Assembly (NCBI RefSeq): GCF_001667885.1
Contig: NZ_LZJW01000019.1
Span: 1-64,000 of the forward strand
Length of the DNA: 64,000 bases
Origin: Mycobacterium scrofulaceum
GTDB taxonomy: Bacteria; Actinomycetota; Actinomycetes; Mycobacteriales; Mycobacteriaceae
Reading direction: 5' to 3'
Shown here: positions 37,596-46,315 of the stretch, in pieces
How the letters are laid out: every line of letters starts with the position of its first letter
Position numbering within the stretch: the first letter of the stretch is position 1
Notes under the pieces: generated by a model
What the model was told of the DNA's origin: nothing
Seen by the model: the letters and a program-made list of their open reading frames with translations, nothing else
Databases searched by the model: none
Translations under genes and position numbers: made by a program

Positions 37596-38243
37596 GTGTC
37601 CAACCTCCCGACACAGACCAAGTACCTGCATGCCTCGCGTGGCCGCCGGTCGTCGCCCCACTCGGGTGACGATCGTGAGCAGGCGATACTGGCCACCGCG
37701 GAACGCCTCCTGCAGGAACGCCCGCTCGCGGATTTCTCGGTGGACGACCTAGCAAAGGGTGCCGGGATTTCGCGTCCCACCTTCTACTTTTATTTCCGAT
37801 CGAAGAACGCGGTGTTGCTGTCGCTGCTGGACCAGATGAACGCCAAGGCGCAGGCGGCCCTCCGGTCGCTCGGGGGCATCTCGTCCGGTGACCCGGCGGA
37901 GCTGTGGCGGGCGCGCATCGAGGCGTTCTTCGAGGTGTCGGGATCTCACCCGGCGGTCGCCGTGGCGGGCGCCTCGGCGAAGGCGACCAACCCCGAGGTG
38001 CGGCAGTTGTGGTCCACGCTCATGCAGAGGTGGATCGGGCTGACCACGGCCGCTATCAAGGCGGAGCGCGGACGGGGCGCCGCCCCCGACACCATCCCGG
38101 CCGAGCAGCTGTCGCTTGCGCTCAACATGTTGAGCGAACGGGTGATGGCCGCGACGTTCACCGCCGAGGACGAGGCGATGCCCGAGGACCGAGCGGTCGA
38201 CACCCTGCTGCACATTTGGCTGGCCAGCATCTATCAGCGCTGA
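37596..38243 (+). CDS. EthR-like TetR family repressor
   Basis: A 215-residue regulator closely similar to M. tuberculosis EthR: the GDDREQAILATAERLL start of the DNA-binding domain, then ADFSVDDLAKGAGISRPTFYFYFRSKNAVLL (helix-turn-helix, about 45-75), and a mostly helical ligand domain ending in DTLLHIWLASIYQR. EthR controls the monooxygenase gene ethA, but no such gene adjoins this one, so its target is unknown. The start is a GTG of moderate support. Its last ten bases overlap the convergent pcaB. Confidence 0.88.
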   Translation: MSNLPTQTKYLHASRGRRSSPHSGDDREQAILATAERLLQERPLADFSVDDLAKGAGISRPTFYFYFRSKNAVLLSLLDQMNAKAQAALRSLGGISSGDPAELWRARIEAFFEVSGSHPAVAVAGASAKATNPEVRQLWSTLMQRWIGLTTAAIKAERGRGAAPDTIPAEQLSLALNMLSERVMAATFTAEDEAMPEDRAVDTLLHIWLASIYQR

Positions 38244-39457
38244 CCGAGCGCCCGCCGGGCTCGGTCCAGGCTCTCGTCGATCAGCCGCTCCACCGCGCCG
38301 AAGTAGGTGGGCGACGGCGGTCGCCCCGCCAGCTCGGCGATCGACTCTTGTTCCCCGAAAACCTCCGCCTTGTCGAGGTTTTCGGACATCCGGTCGGCGT
38401 GCACGGTCAGCCCGGCCAGCAGTTCGCCGCATTGTGAGCCGGCGACGACGGCGCGCCGGGCCAGCGTGCGCAGCGTGTCCCATTCGGCGTGCCACGCGCC
38501 GTCGGGCCGCTCGTCGTTGGCCAGCGCCGCCGCGGTGTGCAGGGTCGACGCCAACGGCGGCGCGGACAGAGCGGCCCGGCGGATCAGGACTGACAGCACG
38601 GGGTTTCGCTTGTGCGGCATCGACGAGGAGCCTCCGCGGTGCTCGCCGCCGGGTTCGCTCAGTTCGCCGATTTCCGGGCGGGCCAGGGTGACGACGTCCG
38701 AGGCGATCCGCCCCCAGGCGTCGGTGCAGCCGACGAACGCGTCGGCGGCCGCGGTGACCGGCGCACGCGCCGTGTGCCACGGCAACCGGATGGTCAACCC
38801 CAAAGCCGTTGCGGCGCTGTGTGCTAGGCGAGCGGAGACGGCGGCGGGGTCCGCGGAGCCGGTGAGCGCCGCCAGCTCCGTGCTGGCCGCCAGTGTCCCG
38901 GCGGCCCCGCCGATCTGGACGGGGGTGGCCACCGCGGACAGCCTCTCGAAGGCATCGACGACACCGTTCAGCCAGCCGGCGGCCTTCGCCCCGAACGTGG
39001 TGGGCGCCGCGGGCTGGGTGAGGGTGCGCGCCACCATGGGCGTCACCCGGTGCAGCGTGGCGAGTTCGGTCAGCGTCGCGACCTGACCCCTCAACTGCGC
39101 CGCGAGCTCCCCCACGACCTCCCGCACGCCGAGCATCAGGGCGGTGTCCAGGACGTCCTGGCTGGTGAGTCCCCGATGAATCCACGGCGCGACCTCCGGC
39201 GCGGCGCGCCGCCGCAGCAGGCCGACGAGGCCGATGACCGGGTTGCCGCCGTCCTCGGCGCCGGCCGCCAGGGATTCACCATCGTTGGCGGTCAACAGCA
39301 TCGGCAGGTCGGCCCCGGCGCACGCGGGTGGGGCCAGGCCCGCGGCGACGAGGGCGTCCAGCCAGGCGGCTTCCACCGCGGCCATCGATCCCAGCAGGGC
39401 CCGATCCGTCATGTGGTCGCGGGCGCGGTGGTCGCCGGGCCACAACAGGTTGGTCAT
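38234..39457 (-). CDS. pcaB: 3-carboxy-cis,cis-muconate cycloisomerase
   Basis: A 407-residue member of the fumarase/aspartase superfamily that lactonises carboxymuconate in the protocatechuate branch of the beta-ketoadipate pathway. The superfamily signature GGSSSMPHKRNP is complete, and the TSQDVLDTAL segment near residue 100 holds the conserved Ser-Gln-Asp. The ATG at 39457 overlaps the pcaG stop (ATGA). It is the last gene of pcaHGB. Confidence 0.93.
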   Translation of the reverse strand: MTNLLWPGDHRARDHMTDRALLGSMAAVEAAWLDALVAAGLAPPACAGADLPMLLTANDGESLAAGAEDGGNPVIGLVGLLRRRAAPEVAPWIHRGLTSQDVLDTALMLGVREVVGELAAQLRGQVATLTELATLHRVTPMVARTLTQPAAPTTFGAKAAGWLNGVVDAFERLSAVATPVQIGGAAGTLAASTELAALTGSADPAAVSARLAHSAATALGLTIRLPWHTARAPVTAAADAFVGCTDAWGRIASDVVTLARPEIGELSEPGGEHRGGSSSMPHKRNPVLSVLIRRAALSAPPLASTLHTAAALANDERPDGAWHAEWDTLRTLARRAVVAGSQCGELLAGLTVHADRMSENLDKAEVFGEQESIAELAGRPPSPTYFGAVERLIDESLDRARRALGQR

Positions 39458-40026
39458 CTCCCGCCGTCCCGGTACGCCAGGAACACGGTCTCGCGCGGAC
39501 CCTGCAGGTGGATGTCGAAACGGTAGTCCGCGCAATCGCTTTCGCGGACGCACAGCAGGGTGGCGCGGCGTTCGGCGGCCAGTGCGACGAGCAGCGGATC
39601 GGCGCCGACGTTGCCGTCGGGTAGGTAGGCGCGGGTGAACAACCGGTCCAGCAGGCCCCGCGCGAACACGGTGAGGGCGAAGAAGGGCGGCCGGCCGGGC
39701 TCGGTGGGCCCGGGCGCCAGGGTGGTGAAGGCGTAACGGCCGGCGGCGTCGGTCGCGCACCGGCCCCAGCCCGTGAACGGTGCGTCGCCATCGTGGCGGC
39801 GGCGCAACGAACCCGCCTGGCGCGGAATGCGACCGGCGCCGTCGGGCTGCCACAGCTCGACCAAGGCGTCGGGCACGGCTTCACCCGCACCGTCGTACAC
39901 CGCCCCGCGCAGCCGGACCGCGTGTGGATGACGCTCACCTACCAGCGCGTCGCCACCCGGATACGGCAACCCGAGGTCAAGGAAGGGGCCCACTGTTTGC
40001 CCTGGGGTGCAAGCACATTCAGTCAT
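39454..40026 (-). CDS. pcaG: Protocatechuate 3,4-dioxygenase alpha subunit
   Basis: A 190-residue subunit of the intradiol ring-cleaving dioxygenase. It starts with TPGQTVGPFLDLGLPY and has the beta-sandwich core with LVELWQPDGAGR, GRCATDAAGRYAFTTLAPG and a late YRFDIHLQG. The iron is bound by the beta subunit, and this subunit lacks the full ligand set as usual. It overlaps pcaH by eight bases and pcaB by four. Confidence 0.94.
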   Translation of the reverse strand: MTECACTPGQTVGPFLDLGLPYPGGDALVGERHPHAVRLRGAVYDGAGEAVPDALVELWQPDGAGRIPRQAGSLRRRHDGDAPFTGWGRCATDAAGRYAFTTLAPGPTEPGRPPFFALTVFARGLLDRLFTRAYLPDGNVGADPLLVALAAERRATLLCVRESDCADYRFDIHLQGPRETVFLAYRDGGR

Positions 40027-40774
40027 CGTCGCCCTCGACAGGAGTGCGGCCGCCGCCCGTCAGCACGATGTCCCACCGATACCCGGTCGCGTATTCCGGT
40101 TCGGTGAGGTCGTGGTCGTAGCGGGCGATCAGCCGTCGCCGCGCGGCGGGGTCGAGGACCGACTGAAAGATCGGGTCCAGGTCGAACATCGGGTCGCCCG
40201 GGAAGTACATCTGAGTGACCAGGCGCTGCGGGAACGCGGTCCCGAACACCGAGAAGTGGATGTGCGCGGGGCGCCAGGCATTGTGGTGATTGCGCCACGG
40301 ATACGGCCCCGGCTTGATGGTCAGGAAGCGGTAGGACCCATCCGGTCCGGTCAGACACCGGCCGGCGCCGGTGAAGTTCGGGTCGATCGGGGCCGGGTGC
40401 TGGTCGCGCTGATGCCGGTAGCGGCCGCCCGCGTTGGCCTGCCAGATCTCGATCAGCTGGCCCGCAACCGGTTTGCCGGACCCGTCGATTACGCGCCCGG
40501 CCACGATGACGCGCTCACCGAGGGGCTCACCGGCATGGCCCGCCGTCAGGTCGGCGTCGAGCGGGTCGACGTCCTGGTGGCCGAAGCATGGCGCCCAGCG
40601 TTCGATCCCCTCGGGATCGATCGGGACCAACGCGTGGTCGGGATGCCGCAGCGCGGTGCCGCGGTAGGGCGGGTAGTCGAGGCGGGGCTGGTTTTCGGGC
40701 CCGCGGTATTCGGCTGCGATGGCGGCGATCTCGGCCGTGATGTCACCCTGAGACGCGAGACACTCGGGCTTCAT
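40019..40774 (-). CDS. pcaH: Protocatechuate 3,4-dioxygenase beta subunit
   Basis: A 251-residue catalytic subunit that cleaves protocatechuate between its hydroxyls to 3-carboxymuconate with O2. The non-haem Fe(III) ligands are Tyr119, Tyr158, His171 and His173; their spacing (39, 13 and 2) equals that of Tyr408, Tyr447, His460 and His462 in the Pseudomonas enzyme. It is the first gene of pcaHGB and has a 60-base gap to the hemerythrin gene upstream. Confidence 0.95.
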   Translation of the reverse strand: MKPECLASQGDITAEIAAIAAEYRGPENQPRLDYPPYRGTALRHPDHALVPIDPEGIERWAPCFGHQDVDPLDADLTAGHAGEPLGERVIVAGRVIDGSGKPVAGQLIEIWQANAGGRYRHQRDQHPAPIDPNFTGAGRCLTGPDGSYRFLTIKPGPYPWRNHHNAWRPAHIHFSVFGTAFPQRLVTQMYFPGDPMFDLDPIFQSVLDPAARRRLIARYDHDLTEPEYATGYRWDIVLTGGGRTPVEGDDD

Positions 40775-40834
40775 GAGCCGTGACGCTACTCTCCGTGGCC
40801 CGGTGCACCGCGCAAATCGGCGGCGGCGCCGGAG

Positions 40835-41320
40835 TTACAGCGAGCGCACCAGCGCCGCCCGCCCCTTGGTGCGCATCTTGTAGAGCGCGGATCCACGGTA
40901 TTGCTCCATTTTCGCGGCCATCTTGTTGCCCAGCTCCTCGAGCTCGGCGTCGGTGATCTTGACCTCGGGAGGCGCCGGGATCATGTCGCGTTCCTCCTCG
41001 TCGGCGTGGGCCTCCAGCACCGTCTTGAAGGAGTTCCATTCCTCCTCGTAGCCCGGCGCGCTCTGCGGGGTTCGCAGCAGCACCGAGAGCTGATCGACCA
41101 CCTGGCGGTGCTCGGCGTGGGCGACGGCGATCAGCTTGGTGGCGTCCTTGAGGGCCGGGTAGTACAGGTCGTCCTCGATGCGGAAGTGGATGTCGAGCTC
41201 GATCAGCATGTCGTCGAAAAGGGCATGCCGCTCTTCGCTGTTCACCGGCGCCTCGCTGACCTTGCGGCCGAGGCCCTTGATGACGATGTGGTGTTCTTTC
41301 AGCACGTCGTAGGCGTTCAC
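40835..41320 (-). CDS. Hemerythrin-like HHE domain protein
   Basis: A 161-residue four-helix di-iron protein, nearly identical in layout to M. tuberculosis Rv2633c. Iron-ligand segments are LKEHHIVIKG, ELDIHFRIEDDLYYP, AHAEHRQVVDQ and LEAHADEEERDMIP. Rv2633c was reported as a hemerythrin-like protein with catalase activity. The ATG at 41320 overlaps the stop of the Rieske-DUF2231 gene, so the two redox proteins are probably made together. Confidence 0.93.
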   Translation of the reverse strand: MNAYDVLKEHHIVIKGLGRKVSEAPVNSEERHALFDDMLIELDIHFRIEDDLYYPALKDATKLIAVAHAEHRQVVDQLSVLLRTPQSAPGYEEEWNSFKTVLEAHADEEERDMIPAPPEVKITDAELEELGNKMAAKMEQYRGSALYKMRTKGRAALVRSL

Positions 41321-42288
41321 TGCGCGTTCCCCTCTCCGATTGCCACGGCTGCGCCGAGCCCGGGCCCGGGTTCACCCCGAACTTCGACCATTCCGTTGAC
41401 CAGCCTCGCCTGATAGCACGGCAGCGGGGCCGCCGCCGGGCCACGCAGGACGTCACCCGACTCCGCCGCGAACCATGAACCGTGCCAAGGGCATACGAGT
41501 CGGCCCCGGTCGATCCAGCCATCGGCCATCGGGGCCGCCAGGTGCGGGCACAATTCGCCGAACGCCGCAACCTCCCCGGGCTTGGTCTGGCACACCACCA
41601 GGCCCACCCCGTCGACCTCGACACGCACCGGCTTTCCGTTCAGCGAACTCGCCGGCAGCACCGGCGTCCACTCCGCTTTGCGCAGCCGCGCGCCCGACTG
41701 GTCGATGCCGATGCCGGACTCGAACACCAACGCCCCGCCGAGGTAGCTGCCCGCGACGGTGATGCCGTAACCCAGTGCGGTGAGGGCGATCCCGCGACCG
41801 TGCCGCCCCCGCCTGCGATCCCACCAGGACCGCGCGTACAGCCCGGTGGCCACCAGGTTCACCAGGCCGTGCACGGCACCGACCCGGCGATCGGATTCGT
41901 GGGTGTGCTGCCAATCGGTGACACCGGTGACGGCCGATCCGACGCTGGCCAGGATGCCCACCCCGAGCGCGCGGGAGGCGAACTTCGACGCGTCGCGGAC
42001 TTCGGTGGCGGGCTGGCCCGGCAGCAGGCTCAGCGCGTCCAGCGCAACGGTGGTACCCAGCGCGCCGCTCGTCAGCGACGCCAGCGGCGGGTGAACCGGG
42101 TGGCCGAGCCACACCCCGTGCAACGCGTTGGTGACGGTGTTGCGGGCGCCGCCCAGGCCGTTGAAGGCGAAGCTCAGCAGGTGTTCGAACCGATAGCTTG
42201 GGCGGTCCAGCCACTCTTGCCGCCCGATGGCCGCCACCACCCGCGATCCGAGTTTCTGCAATCGACCATCCAGTGACCGAGCGGCCAT
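41317..42288 (-). CDS. Membrane DUF2231 protein fused to a Rieske 2Fe-2S domain
   Basis: A 323-residue fusion. Residues about 30-190 are a DUF2231-type membrane region with four helices and a His-rich LGHPVHPPLA motif near 62. Residues about 205-310 are a Rieske domain with Cys247, His249, Cys266 and His269 as cluster ligands (CPHL and CPWH). A soluble partner that accepts or gives electrons is not known; the coupled hemerythrin is the best candidate from position alone. It is divergent from the dioxygenase operon. Confidence 0.9.
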   Translation of the reverse strand: MAARSLDGRLQKLGSRVVAAIGRQEWLDRPSYRFEHLLSFAFNGLGGARNTVTNALHGVWLGHPVHPPLASLTSGALGTTVALDALSLLPGQPATEVRDASKFASRALGVGILASVGSAVTGVTDWQHTHESDRRVGAVHGLVNLVATGLYARSWWDRRRGRHGRGIALTALGYGITVAGSYLGGALVFESGIGIDQSGARLRKAEWTPVLPASSLNGKPVRVEVDGVGLVVCQTKPGEVAAFGELCPHLAAPMADGWIDRGRLVCPWHGSWFAAESGDVLRGPAAAPLPCYQARLVNGMVEVRGEPGPGLGAAVAIGEGNAQ

Positions 42289-42600
42289 CGCACCAGTCCT
42301 TCCTCAGATACGTCGCCACGGGAAGGCAACGCACGCAAAATCGAACCGTTTACCCGTTGATTACCGCACGCTCACATGCGGAGCGGGCTGACGTGACCAC
42401 CGTATCCCGGGGTTCTGGGCTCGTGATTGTTCGCCGCCTGTGAGTTACCACAAAGCATTCTTGTAAACCCCTGACCGCGGATCGGGCCCGGTGAGCGAGG
42501 CGTGCGCGCCTGATTGACCGACGGCGGGTGGATGGGCGATTCTTGACAGCGGAAAGGTCCTCTGTTGGCCAGACACGTCGAGGCGGGAGGCGGGGTTACC
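42289..42600. other. 312-base divergent promoter region
   Basis: It separates the Rieske-DUF2231/hemerythrin genes (minus) from the dioxygenase operon (plus). It is AT-richer than the flanks, with AAAATCGAACCGTTTACC near the minus-strand start and GAATGCTTTGTGG-like sequence (minus strand) near 42450. A purine-rich GGGAGGCGGGG lies just before the dioxygenase GTG. No DosR-like box and no convincing short gene was found. Confidence 0.55.
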
Positions 42601-43962
42601 GTGACAGTCCATCGCGACGCCCGCGACGCCCTCGACCGCGTGTTCGCCAGCGTCCGCGACGGGATGGTCCCGGCGCACATCTACAACGACGCCGAGGTGT
42701 TCGCGCTGGAGAAAGAGCGGCTGTTCGGACGGGCGTGGACGTTCGTGGCGCACGAGTCCGAGATTCCGCAGGACGGCGACTACGTGGTGCGCCGGGTCCT
42801 CGACGACTCCTTCATCATCACTCGCGACTCAACCGGCGAAGTGCGTGCGCTGTTCAATATGTGCCTGCACCGCGGCATGCAGGTGTGCCGCGCGGAGATG
42901 GGCAACGCCTCCAATTTCCGCTGCCCGTATCACGGCTGGACGTATCGCAACGACGGACAGCTGACCGGGCTGCCGTTCCACCGCGAGGCGTACGGCGGCG
43001 AGGACGGGTTCGCCAGGAAGTCCCAAAGCTTGCTCCCCGCACCGAACTTCGCCAGTTACAACGGCCTGCTGTTCATCAGCCTGGACCCGAACGCCGAACC
43101 GCTCGAGGACTTCCTCGGCGACTTCGCGTTCTATCTGGACTTCTACACCAAGCAGAGCGCCGGTGGCGTGGAGGTGCGGGGTCCTCAACGCTGGCGCATC
43201 AAGGCGAACTGGAAGATCGGTGCCGAGAACTTCGCCGGCGACATGTACCACACGCCCCACACCCATGCGTCGATCGTCGACATCGGCCTGTTCCGCGAGC
43301 CGAAAGCGCAGAAGCGCAAGGACGGCGCCACCTACTGGGCGCAGCGGGGCGGCGGCACCACCTACAAACTGCCGCCGGGCGGTTTCGAGGAGCGGATGCG
43401 CTACGTCGGCTATCCCGACGAGATGATCGGCCGGATCAAAGGCGTGTGGACGTCGCGGCAGCAGCGGATGGTCGGCGAGGACGGGTTCATGATCTCGGCC
43501 GCCACCTGTTTCCCGAACCTGAGCTTCGTGCACAACTGGCCCAAGGTGCGCGACGGCCACCACGATGAGACGCTGCCCTTCATCTCGATCCGGCTGTGGC
43601 AGCCGATCAGCGAGAACGAAACCGAGGTCTGTTCCTGGTTCGCGGTGGACTCCGCGGCTCCCGCGCAGTACAAACAGGATTCGTACAAGGCGTATCTGAT
43701 GTGTTTCGGTTCGACCGGCATGTTCGAACAGGACGACGTGGAGAACTGGGTATCGCTGACCACCACCGCCGGCGGTTCGATGGCTCGTCGGCTGCTGCTG
43801 AACAGCCGGATGGGCCTGCTGTCCGACGGCAGCCCCGTCGTCGAGCCGCTGACCGCCGAGGCGTTCCACGGGCCGGGGCGCGCGCAGGTCGGCTACAACG
43901 AGTACAACCAGCGCGCGCTGCTGAGCTTGTGGGCCGACTACCTGCAAGGGGCCGATCCATGA
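42601..43962 (+). CDS. Aromatic ring-hydroxylating dioxygenase, alpha subunit
   Basis: A 453-residue Rieske oxygenase large subunit. The 2Fe-2S ligands are Cys88/His90 and Cys108/His111. The catalytic iron ligands are His216 and His221 after the bridging Asp213 (DMYHTPHTH), in the exact naphthalene-dioxygenase spacing. It should add O2 across an aromatic ring to give a cis-dihydrodiol; the diol dehydrogenase and beta subunit in the operon agree. The GTG at 42601 is chosen for its strong ribosome site; the frame is open to a TTG at 42565. No ferredoxin or reductase gene is adjacent. The substrate is unknown. Confidence 0.92.
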   Translation: MTVHRDARDALDRVFASVRDGMVPAHIYNDAEVFALEKERLFGRAWTFVAHESEIPQDGDYVVRRVLDDSFIITRDSTGEVRALFNMCLHRGMQVCRAEMGNASNFRCPYHGWTYRNDGQLTGLPFHREAYGGEDGFARKSQSLLPAPNFASYNGLLFISLDPNAEPLEDFLGDFAFYLDFYTKQSAGGVEVRGPQRWRIKANWKIGAENFAGDMYHTPHTHASIVDIGLFREPKAQKRKDGATYWAQRGGGTTYKLPPGGFEERMRYVGYPDEMIGRIKGVWTSRQQRMVGEDGFMISAATCFPNLSFVHNWPKVRDGHHDETLPFISIRLWQPISENETEVCSWFAVDSAAPAQYKQDSYKAYLMCFGSTGMFEQDDVENWVSLTTTAGGSMARRLLLNSRMGLLSDGSPVVEPLTAEAFHGPGRAQVGYNEYNQRALLSLWADYLQGADP

Positions 43963-44486
43963 CAAAGCCGTTGCCGCCCTTGCCCTTTCATGACGTCCGG
44001 CACCTGCAGGCGCATCAGTTCCTGGTGGAGGAGGCCTACCTGCTGGACGCCCAGCAGTACGAAACGTGGCTCGAGACGCTGACCGACGACGTCCGCTACC
44101 TGATGCCGGTGCGGGTGACCACCGCGCGCGGCGCGGGCTCCGACACCTCCCCGGGGATGGCGCACTTCGACGAGGACAAATACTCGCTGAGCCAGCGCGT
44201 CGCGCGGATGGGCACCGAGCACGCCTGGGCCGAGGATCCGCCGTCGCGGCTGCGTCATTTCATCACCAACGTGCGCACGTTCGAGGCCGACGACCCGGCG
44301 CACCTGGTGGTCGAATCGGCCGAGCTGCTGTTCCGCAGCCGGGGCGACGTCAACGAAAGCGCCTTGCTGTCGTGCGGCCGCGAGGACCTGTTGCGCTGGT
44401 GTGGCGATCGCTGGAAGCTGGCCCGGCGCAATATCATCGCCGACGAGTCGGTGTTACGGATGCAGAATCTGGCGGTGTTCCTGTGA
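43959..44486 (+). CDS. Aromatic ring-hydroxylating dioxygenase, beta subunit
   Basis: A 175-residue small subunit with the NTF2-like fold: FHDVRHLQAHQFLVEEAYLLDAQQYETWLETLTDDVRYLMPV, SRLRHFITNVR and a C-terminal WKLARRNIIADESVLR. The beta subunit shapes the alpha3-beta3 hexamer and does not bind iron. The ATG at 43959 overlaps the alpha-subunit stop (ATGA), and the small protein gene overlaps its own stop. Confidence 0.93.
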   Translation: MTKPLPPLPFHDVRHLQAHQFLVEEAYLLDAQQYETWLETLTDDVRYLMPVRVTTARGAGSDTSPGMAHFDEDKYSLSQRVARMGTEHAWAEDPPSRLRHFITNVRTFEADDPAHLVVESAELLFRSRGDVNESALLSCGREDLLRWCGDRWKLARRNIIADESVLRMQNLAVFL

Positions 44487-44761
44487 ATGACGAACTGCAG
44501 CGGCTCCTGGACGGCACGGTCGGCGAACCCCTCTCGGTGGCAAACGAATTCACCGAAGTGGTGGTGCGCAGGGTCGACACCCGAAACGGCTCGAGGCTGT
44601 TGATCAGCGCGCCGCGGTCCGGGCAATGGATCACCCTGGACGCGCTCGAGGTCGAGGCCCTGACTTGGCAGAACGGTCGCACCCTGGCCGCGATGGTCGG
44701 CAATTCCCACGCACCGCTGCTGCCCGACGAGGCCGAGGAGGGCGATGGCCGGCTGGCTTGA
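44483..44761 (+). CDS. Small protein of the dioxygenase operon, function unknown
   Basis: A 92-residue protein beginning (GTG) VNDELQRLLDGTVGEPLSVANEFTEVVV. It has several beta-strand-like segments with RLLISAPRSGQWITLDALEVEALTWQ and an acidic C-terminus. It overlaps the beta subunit by four bases and the dehydrogenase by 17, so it is firmly part of the operon. I recognise no cofactor motif. It could be a subunit, a chaperone or a regulator of the oxygenase; none can be proved here. Confidence 0.75.
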   Translation: MNDELQRLLDGTVGEPLSVANEFTEVVVRRVDTRNGSRLLISAPRSGQWITLDALEVEALTWQNGRTLAAMVGNSHAPLLPDEAEEGDGRLA

Positions 44762-45539
44762 GGGCAAGCGCGCTCTGGTCGTGGGCGCCGGATCGGGCAT
44801 CGGCCGGGCCGTGCTCGACGCGTTCCGCGCGGAGAGCGCGAAAGTTGCGGCGCTGGAACGTGATCGGCGGAAGTGCGCGGCCCTGCGCCAGCAGTTGCCG
44901 GGTGTCCCGGTTGTCGAGGGCGACGCGACCACCCGCGACGCGAACGAACGAGCGGTCGACGCCGCGGTGGACACCTACGGTGGTCTGGACACGCTGGTCA
45001 ACTGCGTGGGGATCTTCGACTTCTACCAGGGGATCGCCGACATCGACGCCGATGCCCTTCCCGACGCGTTCGACGAGATCTTTCGCACCAACGTGCTGAG
45101 CCACCTGCAGTCGGTCAAGGCCGCGCTTCCCCGGCTGCGGGCCGGGGCGGGACCCTCGATCGTCCTGACCGAGTCGGCGTCGTCGTTCTATCCCGGGCGG
45201 GGCGGCGCGCTGTACGTGTCGTCGAAGTTCGCGGTCCGGGGCCTGGTCGCGGCCCTGGCCCACGAACTGGCGCCACAGGTCCGGGTCAACGGCGTGGCGC
45301 CGGGCGGCACGCTGGGCACCGACCTGCGTGGGCTCGCCAGCCTGGGCCTGGACGGCGTCCGCCTGGACGACACCCCGAACCGGGCGCAGGAGATGGCCGC
45401 GCGCACACCGCTCAACGTCGCCCTGTCCGGGGAGGACCACGCGTGGAGCTTCGTGTTCCTGGCCTCCGACCGTGCCCGCGGGATCACCGGCGAAACCATC
45501 CGCCCCGACGGCGGATTCGGGCTGGGCGCGCCGCGATGA
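44745..45539 (+). CDS. cis-dihydrodiol dehydrogenase, SDR family
   Basis: A 264-residue short-chain dehydrogenase. The NAD-binding GxxxGxG motif is GAGSGIG (14-20), and the catalytic residues are Ser144, Tyr157 and Lys161 (YVSSK). The sequence around LDTLVNCVGIFDF and the operon position fit HcaB/BphB-type enzymes, which re-aromatise a cis-dihydrodiol to a catechol. The ATG follows GAGGAGGGCG. It overlaps the class II aldolase gene by four bases. Confidence 0.9.
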   Translation: MAGWLEGKRALVVGAGSGIGRAVLDAFRAESAKVAALERDRRKCAALRQQLPGVPVVEGDATTRDANERAVDAAVDTYGGLDTLVNCVGIFDFYQGIADIDADALPDAFDEIFRTNVLSHLQSVKAALPRLRAGAGPSIVLTESASSFYPGRGGALYVSSKFAVRGLVAALAHELAPQVRVNGVAPGGTLGTDLRGLASLGLDGVRLDDTPNRAQEMAARTPLNVALSGEDHAWSFVFLASDRARGITGETIRPDGGFGLGAPR

Positions 45540-46258
45540 CCTCCCTCGACGAGCAACGCGCGCTGGTGGCGGAGGGCTGCCGGGTGGCCGCGGCCCGCGG
45601 CCTGGTCGACGGAATCCTCGGCCACCTGAGCCTGCGGGTGGACGACGAGCGCCTGCTCATCCGCTGCCGCAGCGACGGCGACACCGGCGTGGCGTTCACC
45701 CGGCCCAGCGACATCCGGCTGATCACCTTCGACGGCGGCGCCGGCGCCGACGGCGAACTCGACGGTTACCGCGTGCCCAACGAACTGCCGATCCACGTGG
45801 AAACCATGCTGGCCGATTCGCGGCACCGCGCCGTCGCGCATCTGCACCCGCCCGCCGTGGTCGCCGCCGACCTGGCCGGCATCGCGATCCGACCGATCTA
45901 CGGGGCCTTCGACATTCCCGGTGCGTGGCTGGCGCGCGGCGGTGTGCCCGTCTACGAACGCGCCGTGCTGATCCGCACGAAGGAACTGGGCAAGGAGATG
46001 GTGGCCGCCATGCGCGGCCGGCCGGTGGTGATCTGCCGCGGGCACGGGATCACCAGCGCCGCCGCGACGGTGCCGGAGGCGGTGCTGCAGGCGATCAGCC
46101 TCGACGCGCTGGCCCGAATGTCGTTGCGGGTGAAAGCCGCAGGCGGCACCCTGCGCGATATCGACGACGCGGACTGGGACGACCTGCCCGACCTGGGGCC
46201 GTCATTCACCGCGCGGGCCGCCTGGCGTCACGAAGTGGCTCGATTACCGGCTGACTGA
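45536..46258 (+). CDS. Class II aldolase/adducin family protein
   Basis: A 240-residue zinc-dependent aldolase or decarboxylase-like enzyme. Metal-ligand segments are HLHPPAVVAADLAG (two His) and ICRGHGITSAA (third His), and GHLSLRV marks the N-terminal part. In aromatic operons such enzymes can decarboxylate or cleave ring-derived products; the exact reaction is unknown. It is the last gene of the dioxygenase operon. The kinase gene follows 57 bases on. Confidence 0.88.
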   Translation: MTSLDEQRALVAEGCRVAAARGLVDGILGHLSLRVDDERLLIRCRSDGDTGVAFTRPSDIRLITFDGGAGADGELDGYRVPNELPIHVETMLADSRHRAVAHLHPPAVVAADLAGIAIRPIYGAFDIPGAWLARGGVPVYERAVLIRTKELGKEMVAAMRGRPVVICRGHGITSAAATVPEAVLQAISLDALARMSLRVKAAGGTLRDIDDADWDDLPDLGPSFTARAAWRHEVARLPAD

Positions 46259-46315
46259 CGGCCGCCGCGCCGATCTTCCCGACCGCCCCGACGCCCCGCA
46301 TTTATGCTGATCACG

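Noticed and set aside
42352..42372. CCGTTTACCCGTTGA before the Rieske gene as an operator
   Set aside because: It is a short direct repeat without dyad symmetry and lies where chance repeats are common.
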